In this document: positions 35,471 to 44,591 of the stretch, piece after piece
Layout: each line of letters starts with the position of its first letter
Position numbering within the stretch: the stretch's first letter is position 1
NCBI RefSeq assembly: GCF_002937115.1
Contig: NZ_NHRY01000076.1
Location: forward strand, 1 to 64,000
DNA length: 64,000 nucleotides
Direction: 5' to 3'
Origin: Rhodopila globiformis
Lineage (GTDB): Bacteria; Pseudomonadota; Alphaproteobacteria; Acetobacterales; Acetobacteraceae
The notes under the pieces: model-generated
What the model was told of the DNA's origin: nothing
The model's input: only the letters and a program-made list of their open reading frames with translations
Database searches by the model: none
Position numbers and translations under genes: made by a program

Positions 35471-36085
35471 CTATACGTGCAACAAAGCGTATGGTCGGCC
35501 GGTCGGCTTTTCAATATGATGTGCAACGTTAAAAACTGGCATCCCGCCTGGGGTCTTGCCCTCGTAACGGCCGCGGTGCGCGTGGCCGTGCAGCACCGCG
35601 TTCACCCTGAACCGGTCAATCGTCTTGGCCAGGCGCGAACACCCCAGGAACGGGAAAAATTTCCGGCGGTTCACACCGGATCGTTTCGGAAATTGGTGCG
35701 TAATGAAGCACCACGACGGTGCGCTGCGTTGGCGTCCGCCGCATCGCGTTTTCCAGCGACAGCGCTTCCTGCACCGTTTCAGCGACGAACTGCTTGATCG
35801 CCGGTTCGCCGAACGAGCCCAGCATGCGCGTGCCGAAGCCACCGGCAAATCCCTTGATGCCGACGAAGCCGACGCCATCAATGATGCAGGATTGGCCTTC
35901 CAGCAGGTGCACGCCGGCACGGCGAACGATTGCCCGCACCTCATCGACGTGGCCGCATTCGTAATCATGATTGCCCAGCACCGCCACCACCGGGATGGTG
36001 CAGGAACGCAGGCTGTCCGCCAGCAAGCATGCCTCGGCCGGGTCCTTGGTCGGACGCCGAATTCCGGTATAGCAACAAAGCGCAT
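35471..36085 (-). pseudogene. Metallophosphoesterase pseudogene
   Basis: A start reading MRFVAI runs straight into a region matching the family only from PAEACLLADSLR onward, so the first metal-binding motifs (DxH and GDxx) are lost by an internal deletion. Downstream VVAVLGNHDYECG (GNHD motif), GVGFVGIKGFAGGFG and VVVLHYAPISETI are intact in one frame. Then a run of five A (35655-35659; U-run in the mRNA), one base too long, shifts the frame. FLGCSRLAKTIDRFRVNAVLHGHAHRG (GHxH motif) continues in the other frame. One deletion plus one single-base insertion make a decayed gene. Confidence 0.65.
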
Positions 36086-36331
36086 AGGTGCCGCCAACGA
36101 GGAACGGCAGGCCGCGTAGAACGCCTCGGCGGCCGGCGGGGCGAGCGGGCCGGCCTGCTGCGCCTCGATCGTCATGTTTCACCGTGGGCATGCATGGCGC
36201 CATAACACGGCGCGGCCGGGATGGTTTCGCGCCCGTCGGATTGCGGCCTCCGTTATTGACAACTGAAACGGCTGCGACCAATGGCGGCGTCCGCCGCTGC
36301 CAGCATCGCATCGGCCGAAGGAGATGACGCA

Positions 36332-36751
36332 ATGGCCGCCGGGCGCGAAACGGAACCTGTCATCGAACGCATCGAAGCACGGCTTGAGCGGATGGATCTG
36401 CCGCTCGAGGCAGCGTTGAAACAGGCTGGGCTGCCAACGGATTTTCTCGACAGGCTGCGCGCTGGCAAAATGCCGATCCCGCGCGGGCGGCGCCTGGTGA
36501 AGCTTGCCGAGGCGCTGGGAACATCGGTATCCTATCTTGTCGGCCTGGATCCGGATGTTCCGCCGCCCCAGGAATTGCTGGAGGAGGAGCAGGGTTCGTT
36601 CGGCCTTTTGGCCGGTGACGAGGAGGCACTGCTGGGGGCGTATCGCCGCCTGGATGTACCGTCACGTGCTGCCGCGCTGCACGTGCTGCTCAAAATGGCG
36701 GGTCCGGAACCGGAGCCTGATGTCAAAAGGACGTCCCGTCGCAAGGACTGA
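36332..36751 (+). CDS. XRE-like helix-turn-helix regulator
   Basis: 139 aa. Residues about 10-65 form an HTH_XRE-like domain (LERMDLPLEAALKQAGLPTDFLDRLRAGKMPIPRGRRLVKLAEALGTSVSYLVG, quoted by its ends), including the LAEALGTSVSYLVGLD end seen in phage-repressor-like regulators. The C-terminal acidic half has no recognised domain. AAGGAGA lies 6 bases before ATG 36332. Target unknown; the divergent metallophosphoesterase remnant or the DUF1800 operon are the nearest candidates. Confidence 0.7.
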   Translation: MAAGRETEPVIERIEARLERMDLPLEAALKQAGLPTDFLDRLRAGKMPIPRGRRLVKLAEALGTSVSYLVGLDPDVPPPQELLEEEQGSFGLLAGDEEALLGAYRRLDVPSRAAALHVLLKMAGPEPEPDVKRTSRRKD

Positions 36752-36920
36752 AAAAAGCGGGACGTGCCGGCCATGTCGGATCGCCCGTCATGGGTCATGC
36801 TCGTCGCAGTCAGCCTATACCTGCTATAACTGAGTCGATGGAATGTTTGGCGATAAAAGTGTCGAATTGACCAGCAGGCTTGTGCCCAAAGCATTGGTCC
36901 ATCCAGGATGGGGAGACGTC

Positions 36921-38687
36921 ATGGAAGCTGATTCAGCAACGACCAACTGGATCGGCAACCTGACGCCGATCGGCGCCTCGGACTGGACATATGATCGGGC
37001 GCGCCATTTGCTTGATCGCGCCGGCTTCGGCGGCACGCCGGACGATATCACCCGGCTGTACAGGATGGGGCCCGAGGCCGCGGTCGCTTTCCTGGTCGAT
37101 CTGCCGCCGAACGATGATCCGAAGCTGGCGGCGTTCGACGAGTCGCCGATCTACGATCCAACATTGCGCAATTTTCCGCCAACGCGGCCGACAGCCACGC
37201 GGCTGGCGGCGAAGGCCGGCTCGGCAATGGGCGTCAGCGTCAAGCCATCAGGAGATCGGCGTTTGCAGCCGGTGGTTGACCGCTTCTTCTACTGGCTGCG
37301 TGCGAGCAGCCTGGAGACGAAGCGGCTGGCGCACTGGTGGGCCGAATGCATGCTGCTGAGCGATCAGCCGCTACGTGAGAAAATGGCGCTGTTCTGGCAC
37401 GGTCATTTCGCGACCGGCGCGGACAAGGTGCGCGACTATCGCAAGATGAAGGTGCAACTCGCGCTGCTGCGCGCCCAGGGCACCGGCAATTTCCGCACTC
37501 TGCTGGTGGGCGTGGCGAAGGATCCGGCGATGCTGGTGTTCCTGGATGCCGGCCGCAACGTCAAAGGCGCGCCCAATGAGAATTTCGGCCGTGAGGTCAT
37601 GGAGCTGTTCACCATGGGCGTCGGCAACTACACCGAGCAGGATGTGCGCGAGGGCGCGCGTGCTTTCACCGGCTGGATCGACGACGACCTGATCTTCGGC
37701 TTCGACGCCAGCAAGCACGACGCCGGCATGAAGACGTTCCTTGGTCATACTGGTCCGTTCGACGGCGTCGCAGTGCTGGATATCATCCTAGAGCAGCCGG
37801 TGACGTCGGTTTTCATCGCCAGCAAGATGTATCGTTTCCTGGTGAACGAGGATCCCTCGCCGGATCTGCAGCAGCGGCTCGGCGCGGTGCTGCGCGACGG
37901 CAACTATGAGATACGGCCGTTCCTGCGGACGCTGTTCCTGTCGCGGGATTTCTACAGCGTCGCCAGCATGGGCGCGCAGATCAAGGGGCCGGTGGAGCTG
38001 ATCGTATCGACCTACCGCCAGCTGGGCCTGACGGCGTTGCCGGGCATCCCGGACATCAACAGCGCCAGTGACGCGCTTGGGCAGGTGCTGCTGAATCCGC
38101 CGACGGTGGCGGGCTGGGCGCAGGGCCGCGCCTGGATCACGCCGGCGACCCTGATCGAGCGCGGCAATTTCGCGCGGGACGTGCTGTTCCCGGACCAGAT
38201 CGATTTCACCGACCCGAATCTCGATCCGGGGGCGCAGATCCGCGAGGTCAACGCCCGTATCCTGCGCGGCATGAACGTTGCCGCCGCAACGACCGAGGAA
38301 GCGCCTGGCGGCAGCGCGATGATGGGCGAGCGGGCGATGGCCAATGTCGAGGCGAGGCAGGAGGAGTTCAACACCCGCCTGGGCAGCCTGCACGGCTGGC
38401 AGCAGGCAGTGCGCAAGGTAAAGCCGATCGTTCGGGCGCCGGCACAGTTCAGCCTGGCCGAGATCGTGTTGCAGGCCGAGGCGCGCACCACCGCCGATGC
38501 GGTCGACGTGCTGCTGGTGCGGTTCCTCGGCGTGCCGGTCGACGATGGCGCGCGGGCAACGCTGATTGCGTTCCTTGATGCACAGCTTGGCACCTCGGAT
38601 ATCGCGCAGGCGCAGACCTATCTCGAGGAGCCGCTGCGGCTGACCACGCACCTGATCATGAGCAGGCCGGAGTACCAGCTCGTCTGA
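36921..38687 (+). CDS. DUF1800-domain protein
   Basis: 588 aa. DUF1800 signature: HLLDRAGFGGTPDDITRLYRMG at the N-terminus (in part), RLAHWWAECMLLSDQPLREKMALFWHGHFAT, NENFGREVMELFTMGVGNYTEQDVREGARAFTGW and a C-terminal VAGWAQGRAWI. Function unknown. These proteins are nearly always encoded next to DUF1501 proteins, as here (21-base gap). No Tat signal is visible, so export may depend on the partner. ATG 36921 has GGGGAG upstream. Confidence 0.86.
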   Translation: MEADSATTNWIGNLTPIGASDWTYDRARHLLDRAGFGGTPDDITRLYRMGPEAAVAFLVDLPPNDDPKLAAFDESPIYDPTLRNFPPTRPTATRLAAKAGSAMGVSVKPSGDRRLQPVVDRFFYWLRASSLETKRLAHWWAECMLLSDQPLREKMALFWHGHFATGADKVRDYRKMKVQLALLRAQGTGNFRTLLVGVAKDPAMLVFLDAGRNVKGAPNENFGREVMELFTMGVGNYTEQDVREGARAFTGWIDDDLIFGFDASKHDAGMKTFLGHTGPFDGVAVLDIILEQPVTSVFIASKMYRFLVNEDPSPDLQQRLGAVLRDGNYEIRPFLRTLFLSRDFYSVASMGAQIKGPVELIVSTYRQLGLTALPGIPDINSASDALGQVLLNPPTVAGWAQGRAWITPATLIERGNFARDVLFPDQIDFTDPNLDPGAQIREVNARILRGMNVAAATTEEAPGGSAMMGERAMANVEARQEEFNTRLGSLHGWQQAVRKVKPIVRAPAQFSLAEIVLQAEARTTADAVDVLLVRFLGVPVDDGARATLIAFLDAQLGTSDIAQAQTYLEEPLRLTTHLIMSRPEYQLV

Positions 38688-38708
38688 CGAAACGGGAGAG
38701 GAACGGAT

Positions 38709-39950
38709 ATGGTTGCACCCCATGAACATCGCGGCGGCCCGGCGCGGCGGGACATCCTGCGCGGCGCTCTGTTCGGCTCCGGCGTGGCGCTACTGGGCAA
38801 TTCGGCGACCCCGGTGGTGCTGAGTTCCCCCGCGCGGGCCGCAACGCCAGCGGCGAACGAACGGATTCTGGTGGTGGTCGAGCTGTCCGGCGCCAACGAC
38901 GGGCTGAACACGGTGGTTCCCTATGGCGACGATGCCTACTACCGGGCGCGACCGAAGCTCGGACTGCCGGCCAGGAACCTGCGCAGAATTGACGATCATT
39001 TCGGTTTCCAGCCGCGCATGGCCGGGTTCGAGCGCCTGTACAAGGACGGCCAGATGGCGATCGTCCATGGCGTCGGCTACGATCATCCGTCGTTCTCGCA
39101 TTTCACTTCGATGTCGTACTGGCACACCGGCGCACCGAACAGCGGCGATGCCTATGGCTGGCTCGGTCGGCTGGCGGATGCGATCGATACAACCGGCAAC
39201 GGTGATTTCCTGGTGGACATCCAGTCGGGCCAGTCGCTGGCGGTGCGGGCGCAGCACCACGTGCCGCTGGTGTTCGACGATCCGGCGCATTTCAGCCGCG
39301 GCGCGTTCTACGACGAGCAGGTGGCGATGCGGAGCCTGTCGCCCGGCGGCAAGCCGCGCAATGCGAGCGAGGCATTCCTGTTCCAGGTGGCGCACAGCGC
39401 GCAGACGGCCGAGCAGCGGGTGCACGAGGCTTGCAGCGCCTACCGCACGCCGATCGATTACGGCCTGGTGCGGTTCGGGCTGGAGCGCGTCGCAGCTTTG
39501 GTTGCCGCCGGCTTCGCGACGCGGATCTACTACGTATCGTATCCGCGCAACGCCTTCGATACGCACGTGTACCAGGCTGACACGCATGCCCGTTTGCTGA
39601 TGTACGTCTCCGACCACATCGCCGGGTTCATGCAGGACATGCAGCGGCTGGGGCGGGCCGGCGACGTTACGGTGATGGTGTTCAGCGAGTTCGGACGGCG
39701 GGTGGCGGAGAACGCCAACCTGGGCACCGACCACGGCACGGCGGCGCCGGTATTCGTCATCGGCGCCCCGGTGCGCGGAGGCCATTACGGAGAAGTTCCG
39801 AGCCTGACCGATCTTGACGACGGCAACCTGAAGTTCACCACCGATTTCCGCCGCGTGTACGCGACGATGATTACGCAGTGGATGGGGTGCCCGGACGCGA
39901 CGGCGGTGTTGCGGCAGGACATGGCGCCGCTCGGCATCATGGGCGCCTAG
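38709..39950 (+). CDS. DUF1501-domain protein with Tat signal
   Basis: 413 aa. The N-terminus RRDILRGALFGSGVALLGNSA...PARA is a twin-arginine signal. The mature part has the sulfatase/alkaline-phosphatase-like DUF1501 motifs: VVELSGANDGLNTVVPYGDDAYYRARP (in part), GVGYDHPSFSHFTSMSYWHTG, VMVFSEFGRRVAEN and GTDHGTAAPVFVIG (metal-binding His/Asp). Second gene of the DUF1800/DUF1501 operon; probably a periplasmic or surface enzyme of unknown activity. Confidence 0.86.
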   Translation: MVAPHEHRGGPARRDILRGALFGSGVALLGNSATPVVLSSPARAATPAANERILVVVELSGANDGLNTVVPYGDDAYYRARPKLGLPARNLRRIDDHFGFQPRMAGFERLYKDGQMAIVHGVGYDHPSFSHFTSMSYWHTGAPNSGDAYGWLGRLADAIDTTGNGDFLVDIQSGQSLAVRAQHHVPLVFDDPAHFSRGAFYDEQVAMRSLSPGGKPRNASEAFLFQVAHSAQTAEQRVHEACSAYRTPIDYGLVRFGLERVAALVAAGFATRIYYVSYPRNAFDTHVYQADTHARLLMYVSDHIAGFMQDMQRLGRAGDVTVMVFSEFGRRVAENANLGTDHGTAAPVFVIGAPVRGGHYGEVPSLTDLDDGNLKFTTDFRRVYATMITQWMGCPDATAVLRQDMAPLGIMGA

Positions 39951-40140
39951 CGCCTCGGCATGGTCTATTGATGGTTCCAGACCTCTGCGGCCGGCCCACT
40001 TCCGGTGGATCGAATACCTGCGGTGCGGCCTCCGTCCACGCGGTGATCGCATTTTTGCACAGGCACGGTAACAAGCCGGCTTGCCTTTCCGGCGTTCGTC
40101 CACGTAGCCTGCATCGTCAAAGCAAGGCGCGGGGGCAACG

Positions 40141-42483
40141 ATGGGAAACGGGCGTCTGTGCGCAGTCATCATCAGCATACTTGTTGCTTTATCGTTACTT
40201 AATGCCGCATCCCTGAGGGCACAGACCCCCGCTTGGCCGCACACCCTCACCCTCGACGGGGCCAGCGTCGTCGTTTATCAGCCGCAGGCCATCGAATGGC
40301 CCAGCCATGAGACGCTGACCACGCGCGAGGCCATCGCCATCACCTTGCCGGGCGAGAAAAGTCCCGTTCTGGGCACGACCGAAATTTCATTCTCTACCCA
40401 CACCGACGCCGCCACGGACGAGGTCATCCTGACCGACCCGCAGCTGATCGCTTCGCATTTCCCGGCCTTGGACACCGGGCAGGCGGCGCGGCTCGAGGCG
40501 CGGATCAGGAATGCCTTGCCGGGCATCCGCGCCCGTCCGGTGTCGCTGCAGACTGTGCTGCTCAGTCTGAAGCAGACGGCGAAACCGGACAATGTCGCCG
40601 TCGACAACACGCCGCCCGTCATTTTCTACAGCGCCCGGCCGGCCATCCTGGTGATGTTCGACGGCGAACCGGTGATGGCGCCAATCGGCCAGACGGGCTT
40701 GACCTTCGCGGTGAACACAAACTGGGACGTGTTCTCCGAAGGCCGGCATTGGTACCTGCTGGCCCACGGAACCTGGCTGGCTGCGGACGCTTACACCGGG
40801 CCCTATGTGCCGGTTACGAAACTGCCAGCGGCATTCTCCACCATTCCGGCGGACGAGAATTTCGCTGCCGTCCGCAAGGCAATTCCACCGCCGCATAACT
40901 CCACGATCGCACCGGCGGTGTTCGTCAGCACCAGGCCATCGGAGATCATCATAACCGACGGGCCGCCGCAGTTCGTGCCGGTCTCGGGAACCGGCCTGCA
41001 GGTGGTCAGGAACACGCACAACACGCTTTTCTTCCAGCCATCGGACGGCAAATTCTTCCTGCTGACGTCCGGCCGCTGGTTCGCCTCGCACGGCCTGGAC
41101 GGACCCTGGCGTTTCGCCAGCAACGACTTGCCGCCGGATTTCGGGCTGATCCCGCCAAACGGACCACAGGGAGCGGTGCTGGCCTCGGTGCCGGGCACCA
41201 GCCAGGCGCAGCTTGCGGTGCTGCAGGCGCAGGTGCCGCGCCAAGCCACGCTGAAGAAGGACAGCGCGAAGCTGAACGTGGTCTATGCCGGGCCGCCACA
41301 ATTCAAGCCAATTCCTGGCGCACCGATGACCTATGCCGTCAACACGTCGTATGAGGTGATCGGGACCGCCGGGGCATATTACGTCTGTTACCAGGGCGCC
41401 TGGTTCACCGGCCCGTCGCCAATGGGTCCCTGGGTGCTGGCGACCAGCGTGCCGCCGGTGATCTATACTGTTCCACCCAGCAGCCCGCTGTACAACGTGA
41501 CCTATGTCAAAGTCTATGGCGCGACGCCCGCGGCCGTCACCTATGGCTACACCGCCGGCTACCTGATGGGCTTCGTTTCGGCAGGCGTCATGGTCTATGG
41601 TACCGGCTATTATTATCCACCGGTGGTACTGCCCGGCCGGGTACCAATCTATTACTCATACCCAATGTCCTATGTGGGGAACCTGGCTTACAACCCGGCG
41701 ACAGGGACGTGGGCGCGTGGCGGCACCGTCTATGGACGTTACGGCAGCGTCGCGACCGGCGGCGCATACTATAACCCTGGCACCGGGGCCTATGGCCGTG
41801 CCGGAACGGCGTATGGCCCCTATGGCGAGGCGCGCGGATTTTCCTACTACAACCCGTCAACCGGCGGCTATGCGCGCGGCGGCACCACCTGGAACGCCGG
41901 CGGCGGCTATGCGCAGGGCAGCTACTACAATCCGCGCACCGGCGTCAGCGGATCAACCACCCAGAACGCCAATCCTTATGCCCGGTGGGGCTCCAGCACC
42001 TTTGCGGGACCGAACCAGACGGTGCGTACCGAAAGCGGCAGCAACGCTCGCGGCTCGGCCGGCGCCTTTACCTCCACCACCGGCGCCGAGGGCGCGGCCT
42101 ACCGCGGCGCGGGCGGCAACAGCGGCGGTGCGATACGGACCCAGAACGGTGACGTTTATGCCGGCCATGACGGCAATGCTTACCAGCACACGTCCAATGG
42201 TTGGTCGAAATGGAGCAATGGCGGCTGGCAGCCCGTGACGCCGCCCGCGGGCACGTCGTCCGCGACGCGGCAACAGGCGCCAGGCGGCACCGCCGGGCAG
42301 GCGCAGAACCGGACGGCGCCGGGCCAGCGCGCGGGGCGCCAGTCGATCGACAGTTCCTCGTATCAGCAACTCGAGCGCGATCGCCAGGCTCGTTTCGCCG
42401 GCAACCAGCAGCGCCTTGGCGAAACAGGTATGGGCGGCCGGTTCGGCGGGCGTGAGGGCGGCGGCTTTCGCTTCAGGCGTTGA
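40141..42483 (+). CDS. Large secreted repeat protein of unknown function
   Basis: 780 aa with a signal peptide (AVIISILVALSLLNAASLRA). Residues about 157-235, 259-336 and 379-443 are three diverged copies of one module (pattern P-x-F-x-P-I-x-GT-x-L-x-x-x-x-NT ... GxWF ... GPW ... LP-x-x-F-x-x-IP). After a short hydrophobic stretch with many Tyr/Pro, residues about 516-616 hold four YYNPxTGxYxRGGTxYGxYG repeats, followed by Gly/Ser/Thr-rich low-complexity sequence and a charged C-terminus. Likely surface or periplasmic. The next gene, 36 bases on, also encodes a secreted protein. Confidence 0.65.
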   Translation: MGNGRLCAVIISILVALSLLNAASLRAQTPAWPHTLTLDGASVVVYQPQAIEWPSHETLTTREAIAITLPGEKSPVLGTTEISFSTHTDAATDEVILTDPQLIASHFPALDTGQAARLEARIRNALPGIRARPVSLQTVLLSLKQTAKPDNVAVDNTPPVIFYSARPAILVMFDGEPVMAPIGQTGLTFAVNTNWDVFSEGRHWYLLAHGTWLAADAYTGPYVPVTKLPAAFSTIPADENFAAVRKAIPPPHNSTIAPAVFVSTRPSEIIITDGPPQFVPVSGTGLQVVRNTHNTLFFQPSDGKFFLLTSGRWFASHGLDGPWRFASNDLPPDFGLIPPNGPQGAVLASVPGTSQAQLAVLQAQVPRQATLKKDSAKLNVVYAGPPQFKPIPGAPMTYAVNTSYEVIGTAGAYYVCYQGAWFTGPSPMGPWVLATSVPPVIYTVPPSSPLYNVTYVKVYGATPAAVTYGYTAGYLMGFVSAGVMVYGTGYYYPPVVLPGRVPIYYSYPMSYVGNLAYNPATGTWARGGTVYGRYGSVATGGAYYNPGTGAYGRAGTAYGPYGEARGFSYYNPSTGGYARGGTTWNAGGGYAQGSYYNPRTGVSGSTTQNANPYARWGSSTFAGPNQTVRTESGSNARGSAGAFTSTTGAEGAAYRGAGGNSGGAIRTQNGDVYAGHDGNAYQHTSNGWSKWSNGGWQPVTPPAGTSSATRQQAPGGTAGQAQNRTAPGQRAGRQSIDSSSYQQLERDRQARFAGNQQRLGETGMGGRFGGREGGGFRFRR

Positions 42484-42519
42484 GCCGGCCCAGGCCGCGC
42501 CGGAACAGGAGGGAAACGC

Positions 42520-42993
42520 ATGTCGTTACTTGACCGCTTAGCTGCCGCAGGGCCGGGCCGTTTCGTCGCCGTCGTGCTTTGCTGTGTGGCCGGACAGGCA
42601 GCCGCGCAGCAACCAACACAGGCCCAACGCGACGCCATAAAGGAGTCCTGTCGCTCGGATTACCAGGCGTATTGTGCCAGTGTCCCGTCAGGCGGCGAGG
42701 CATCGTTGCAATGCCTGCAACAGCACCTGACCGGCCTGTCGCCATCTTGCCAGTCGGCGGTAAGCGCCGTCAGTACGCAACATGCGCCCACGGCCATGCA
42801 GGCACCACCGCCAGCGATGTCACGACGGCAGCAGGCCACGATGATGCGCCGGGCCTGCGGGCGCGACTTCGCAAAGTATTGCAGCGAAGTCAAGCCCGGC
42901 GAGGGCCGGGCGCTGGCCTGCCTGGAGGGAAATCAGTCACGCTTGTCCCCAGCCTGCAAGAGCGCCCTTGCCGAGTTGCACGGCGCCCGATGA
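42520..42993 (+). CDS. Secreted cysteine-rich repeat protein
   Basis: 157 aa. A signal peptide (FVAVVLCCVAGQAAA) is followed by two Cys-rich repeats: CRSDYQAYCASVPSGGEASLQCLQQH...LSPSCQSAV and CGRDFAKYCSEVKPGEGRALACLEGN...LSPACKSAL. Each has the C-x6-C-x13-C-x~11-C spacing of the Golgi-apparatus-protein-1-like cysteine-rich repeat found in many Proteobacteria. AGGAGG precedes the ATG. Probably cotranscribed with the upstream repeat protein. Function unknown. Confidence 0.72.
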   Translation: MSLLDRLAAAGPGRFVAVVLCCVAGQAAAQQPTQAQRDAIKESCRSDYQAYCASVPSGGEASLQCLQQHLTGLSPSCQSAVSAVSTQHAPTAMQAPPPAMSRRQQATMMRRACGRDFAKYCSEVKPGEGRALACLEGNQSRLSPACKSALAELHGAR

Positions 42994-43053
42994 AGGCACC
43001 GCCGCGGTCCGTCCGGACCCCGAACGGTTCCGCGCGCGGCGGGACGGCCGGCG

Positions 43054-44247
43054 TCACGCGCGATTGGCTTTCTCGGCGGCGTAGCGCTGATTGGCCGCCT
43101 CGACGGCCCTGGCGTGGATTTCGGCCAGTTCCGGCCGCGCGGCACTGGCGATCCGTGCCGCCTCGGCCGTGCTTTGCGCCTGGCCCTGGAAGCGCGGCAT
43201 CACGTGGCGCGCGATCAGTTCATAGCTCTTCTGCGTCGCCTGCCAGTTCGCCCAGTTGTGGCCGAGCAGAAGATAGCAGCCGAAACCACCGTTCGACTGC
43301 CTGATCAGGCGGTCGATCTGCGCCGCGCACTCATCCGGCGTGCCAATGACGCCGATGCCGGACTCATTGATGAATGAAATCATCTCCTGGACCGTGTTCC
43401 CTGTCACCGTCATCTGCGGAAACGCTGCAACGGTCTGCAGATAGCGGAACCAGTGCTCGATGCCATACTCAACGTCGCGCAGCGCCTGTTCTTTCGTTTC
43501 GGCGCAATGCATCGGGCCGACCAGACGCCATTTCGAGCGATCAACGGTCTTGCCGTGGGCCTTCGCCTCTTCCTCGATGATGGTCCAATGGTGCGCGAGC
43601 GCGTCGAAGCCGGACGCAAGCGTCGCGCCCACCGACAGCAGGCCGACCCCATGTCGTCCCGCCAGCTTGGCCCCGGTCGGCGAGGCCACCGCGGCGACGC
43701 CGATGTCGAACAGCGGGTTGGAATAGGGACGGATGTGCAGCCGCGCGTCGCGCAGGTCCCAGCGGTCGTTGCGGAACGTCACAGGCTCGTCGCTCGTCAG
43801 CAGGCGCATGATGACGCCTAGGCTGTCTTCGAGCAATCCGCGGGTCTGCGCCTGCGACAATCCGATCATGGCGCCGTCGGTGGGCAGTGATCCGGGGCCG
43901 GCGCCGAACATCATGCGGCCGCGGGTAAGGTGGTCGAGCAGGACGATGCGCTGTGCCACCCACAGCGGATTGTGGTAGGATAGGCTGATGACCCCGGTTC
44001 CCAGCCTGATGTGCCGCGTGCGCTCGGCTGCGACCGCGATCATGATCTCCGGTGACGCGCTGATCTCGGACCCGGCGGAATGGTGCTCGCCGAACCACGC
44101 CTCGTCATAGCCGCAGCGGTCGAGCAGGCCGATCAGGTCAAGGTCGTTCTGCAACGCGAGCGTCGGGTTGACGCCGGGCTTGTGGAACGGAGCGAGGAAG
44201 ACGCCAAAGCGCAGCCGGGATGTCACGGACGTTCTCCTTTGGGTCAT
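43054..44247 (-). CDS. LLM-class flavin-dependent monooxygenase (luciferase-like)
   Basis: 397 aa, bacterial-luciferase-like TIM barrel using FMNH2 from a separate reductase. Motifs: FGVFLAPFHKPG at the start, YDEAWFGEHHSAG near residue 48, TGVISLSYHNPLWVAQRIVLLDHLTRGRMMFGAGPGSLPTD (in part), and PLFDIGVAAVASPTGAKLAGRHGVG. Resembles limonene/alkanal monooxygenase-type LLM enzymes. Divergent from the P450 with a shared 344-base gap, so the two may act on one terpenoid- or hydrocarbon-like substrate. ATG 44247 is preferred; the longer frame is basic and unconserved. Confidence 0.8.
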   Translation of the reverse strand: MTQRRTSVTSRLRFGVFLAPFHKPGVNPTLALQNDLDLIGLLDRCGYDEAWFGEHHSAGSEISASPEIMIAVAAERTRHIRLGTGVISLSYHNPLWVAQRIVLLDHLTRGRMMFGAGPGSLPTDGAMIGLSQAQTRGLLEDSLGVIMRLLTSDEPVTFRNDRWDLRDARLHIRPYSNPLFDIGVAAVASPTGAKLAGRHGVGLLSVGATLASGFDALAHHWTIIEEEAKAHGKTVDRSKWRLVGPMHCAETKEQALRDVEYGIEHWFRYLQTVAAFPQMTVTGNTVQEMISFINESGIGVIGTPDECAAQIDRLIRQSNGGFGCYLLLGHNWANWQATQKSYELIARHVMPRFQGQAQSTAEAARIASAARPELAEIHARAVEAANQRYAAEKANRA

Positions 44248-44591
44248 GGGCCGCTCCGCCGGCGGGCGGAGGAGCAAGGGGGGCAGCTTGGCCCTTGCGC
44301 TCCGGCCGATCAACCGTTGTTCAGGATGTTGTGTTCCGGTCTATGGCTTTTACCTGCGTCGAAGGCCACGATGTTTGCTTTCGTCAATCGGAAATGCTAC
44401 GCCGGCAGTGACTGGCGTGACCGATGCCGCGGCCTTCTGGATGGGTGCAGGAAGAACCTCGCACGCACGAACGCCGATCGGCAGGCGCCGGCGGCGCGTC
44501 CGTCTGCTATCTTTGCGCAACGAAACTGCCGGAATGGCCAGCGAACCCGGTGCCGCCGGGACTCATAATAAAAGCCCATGGAGAAAAGCCA

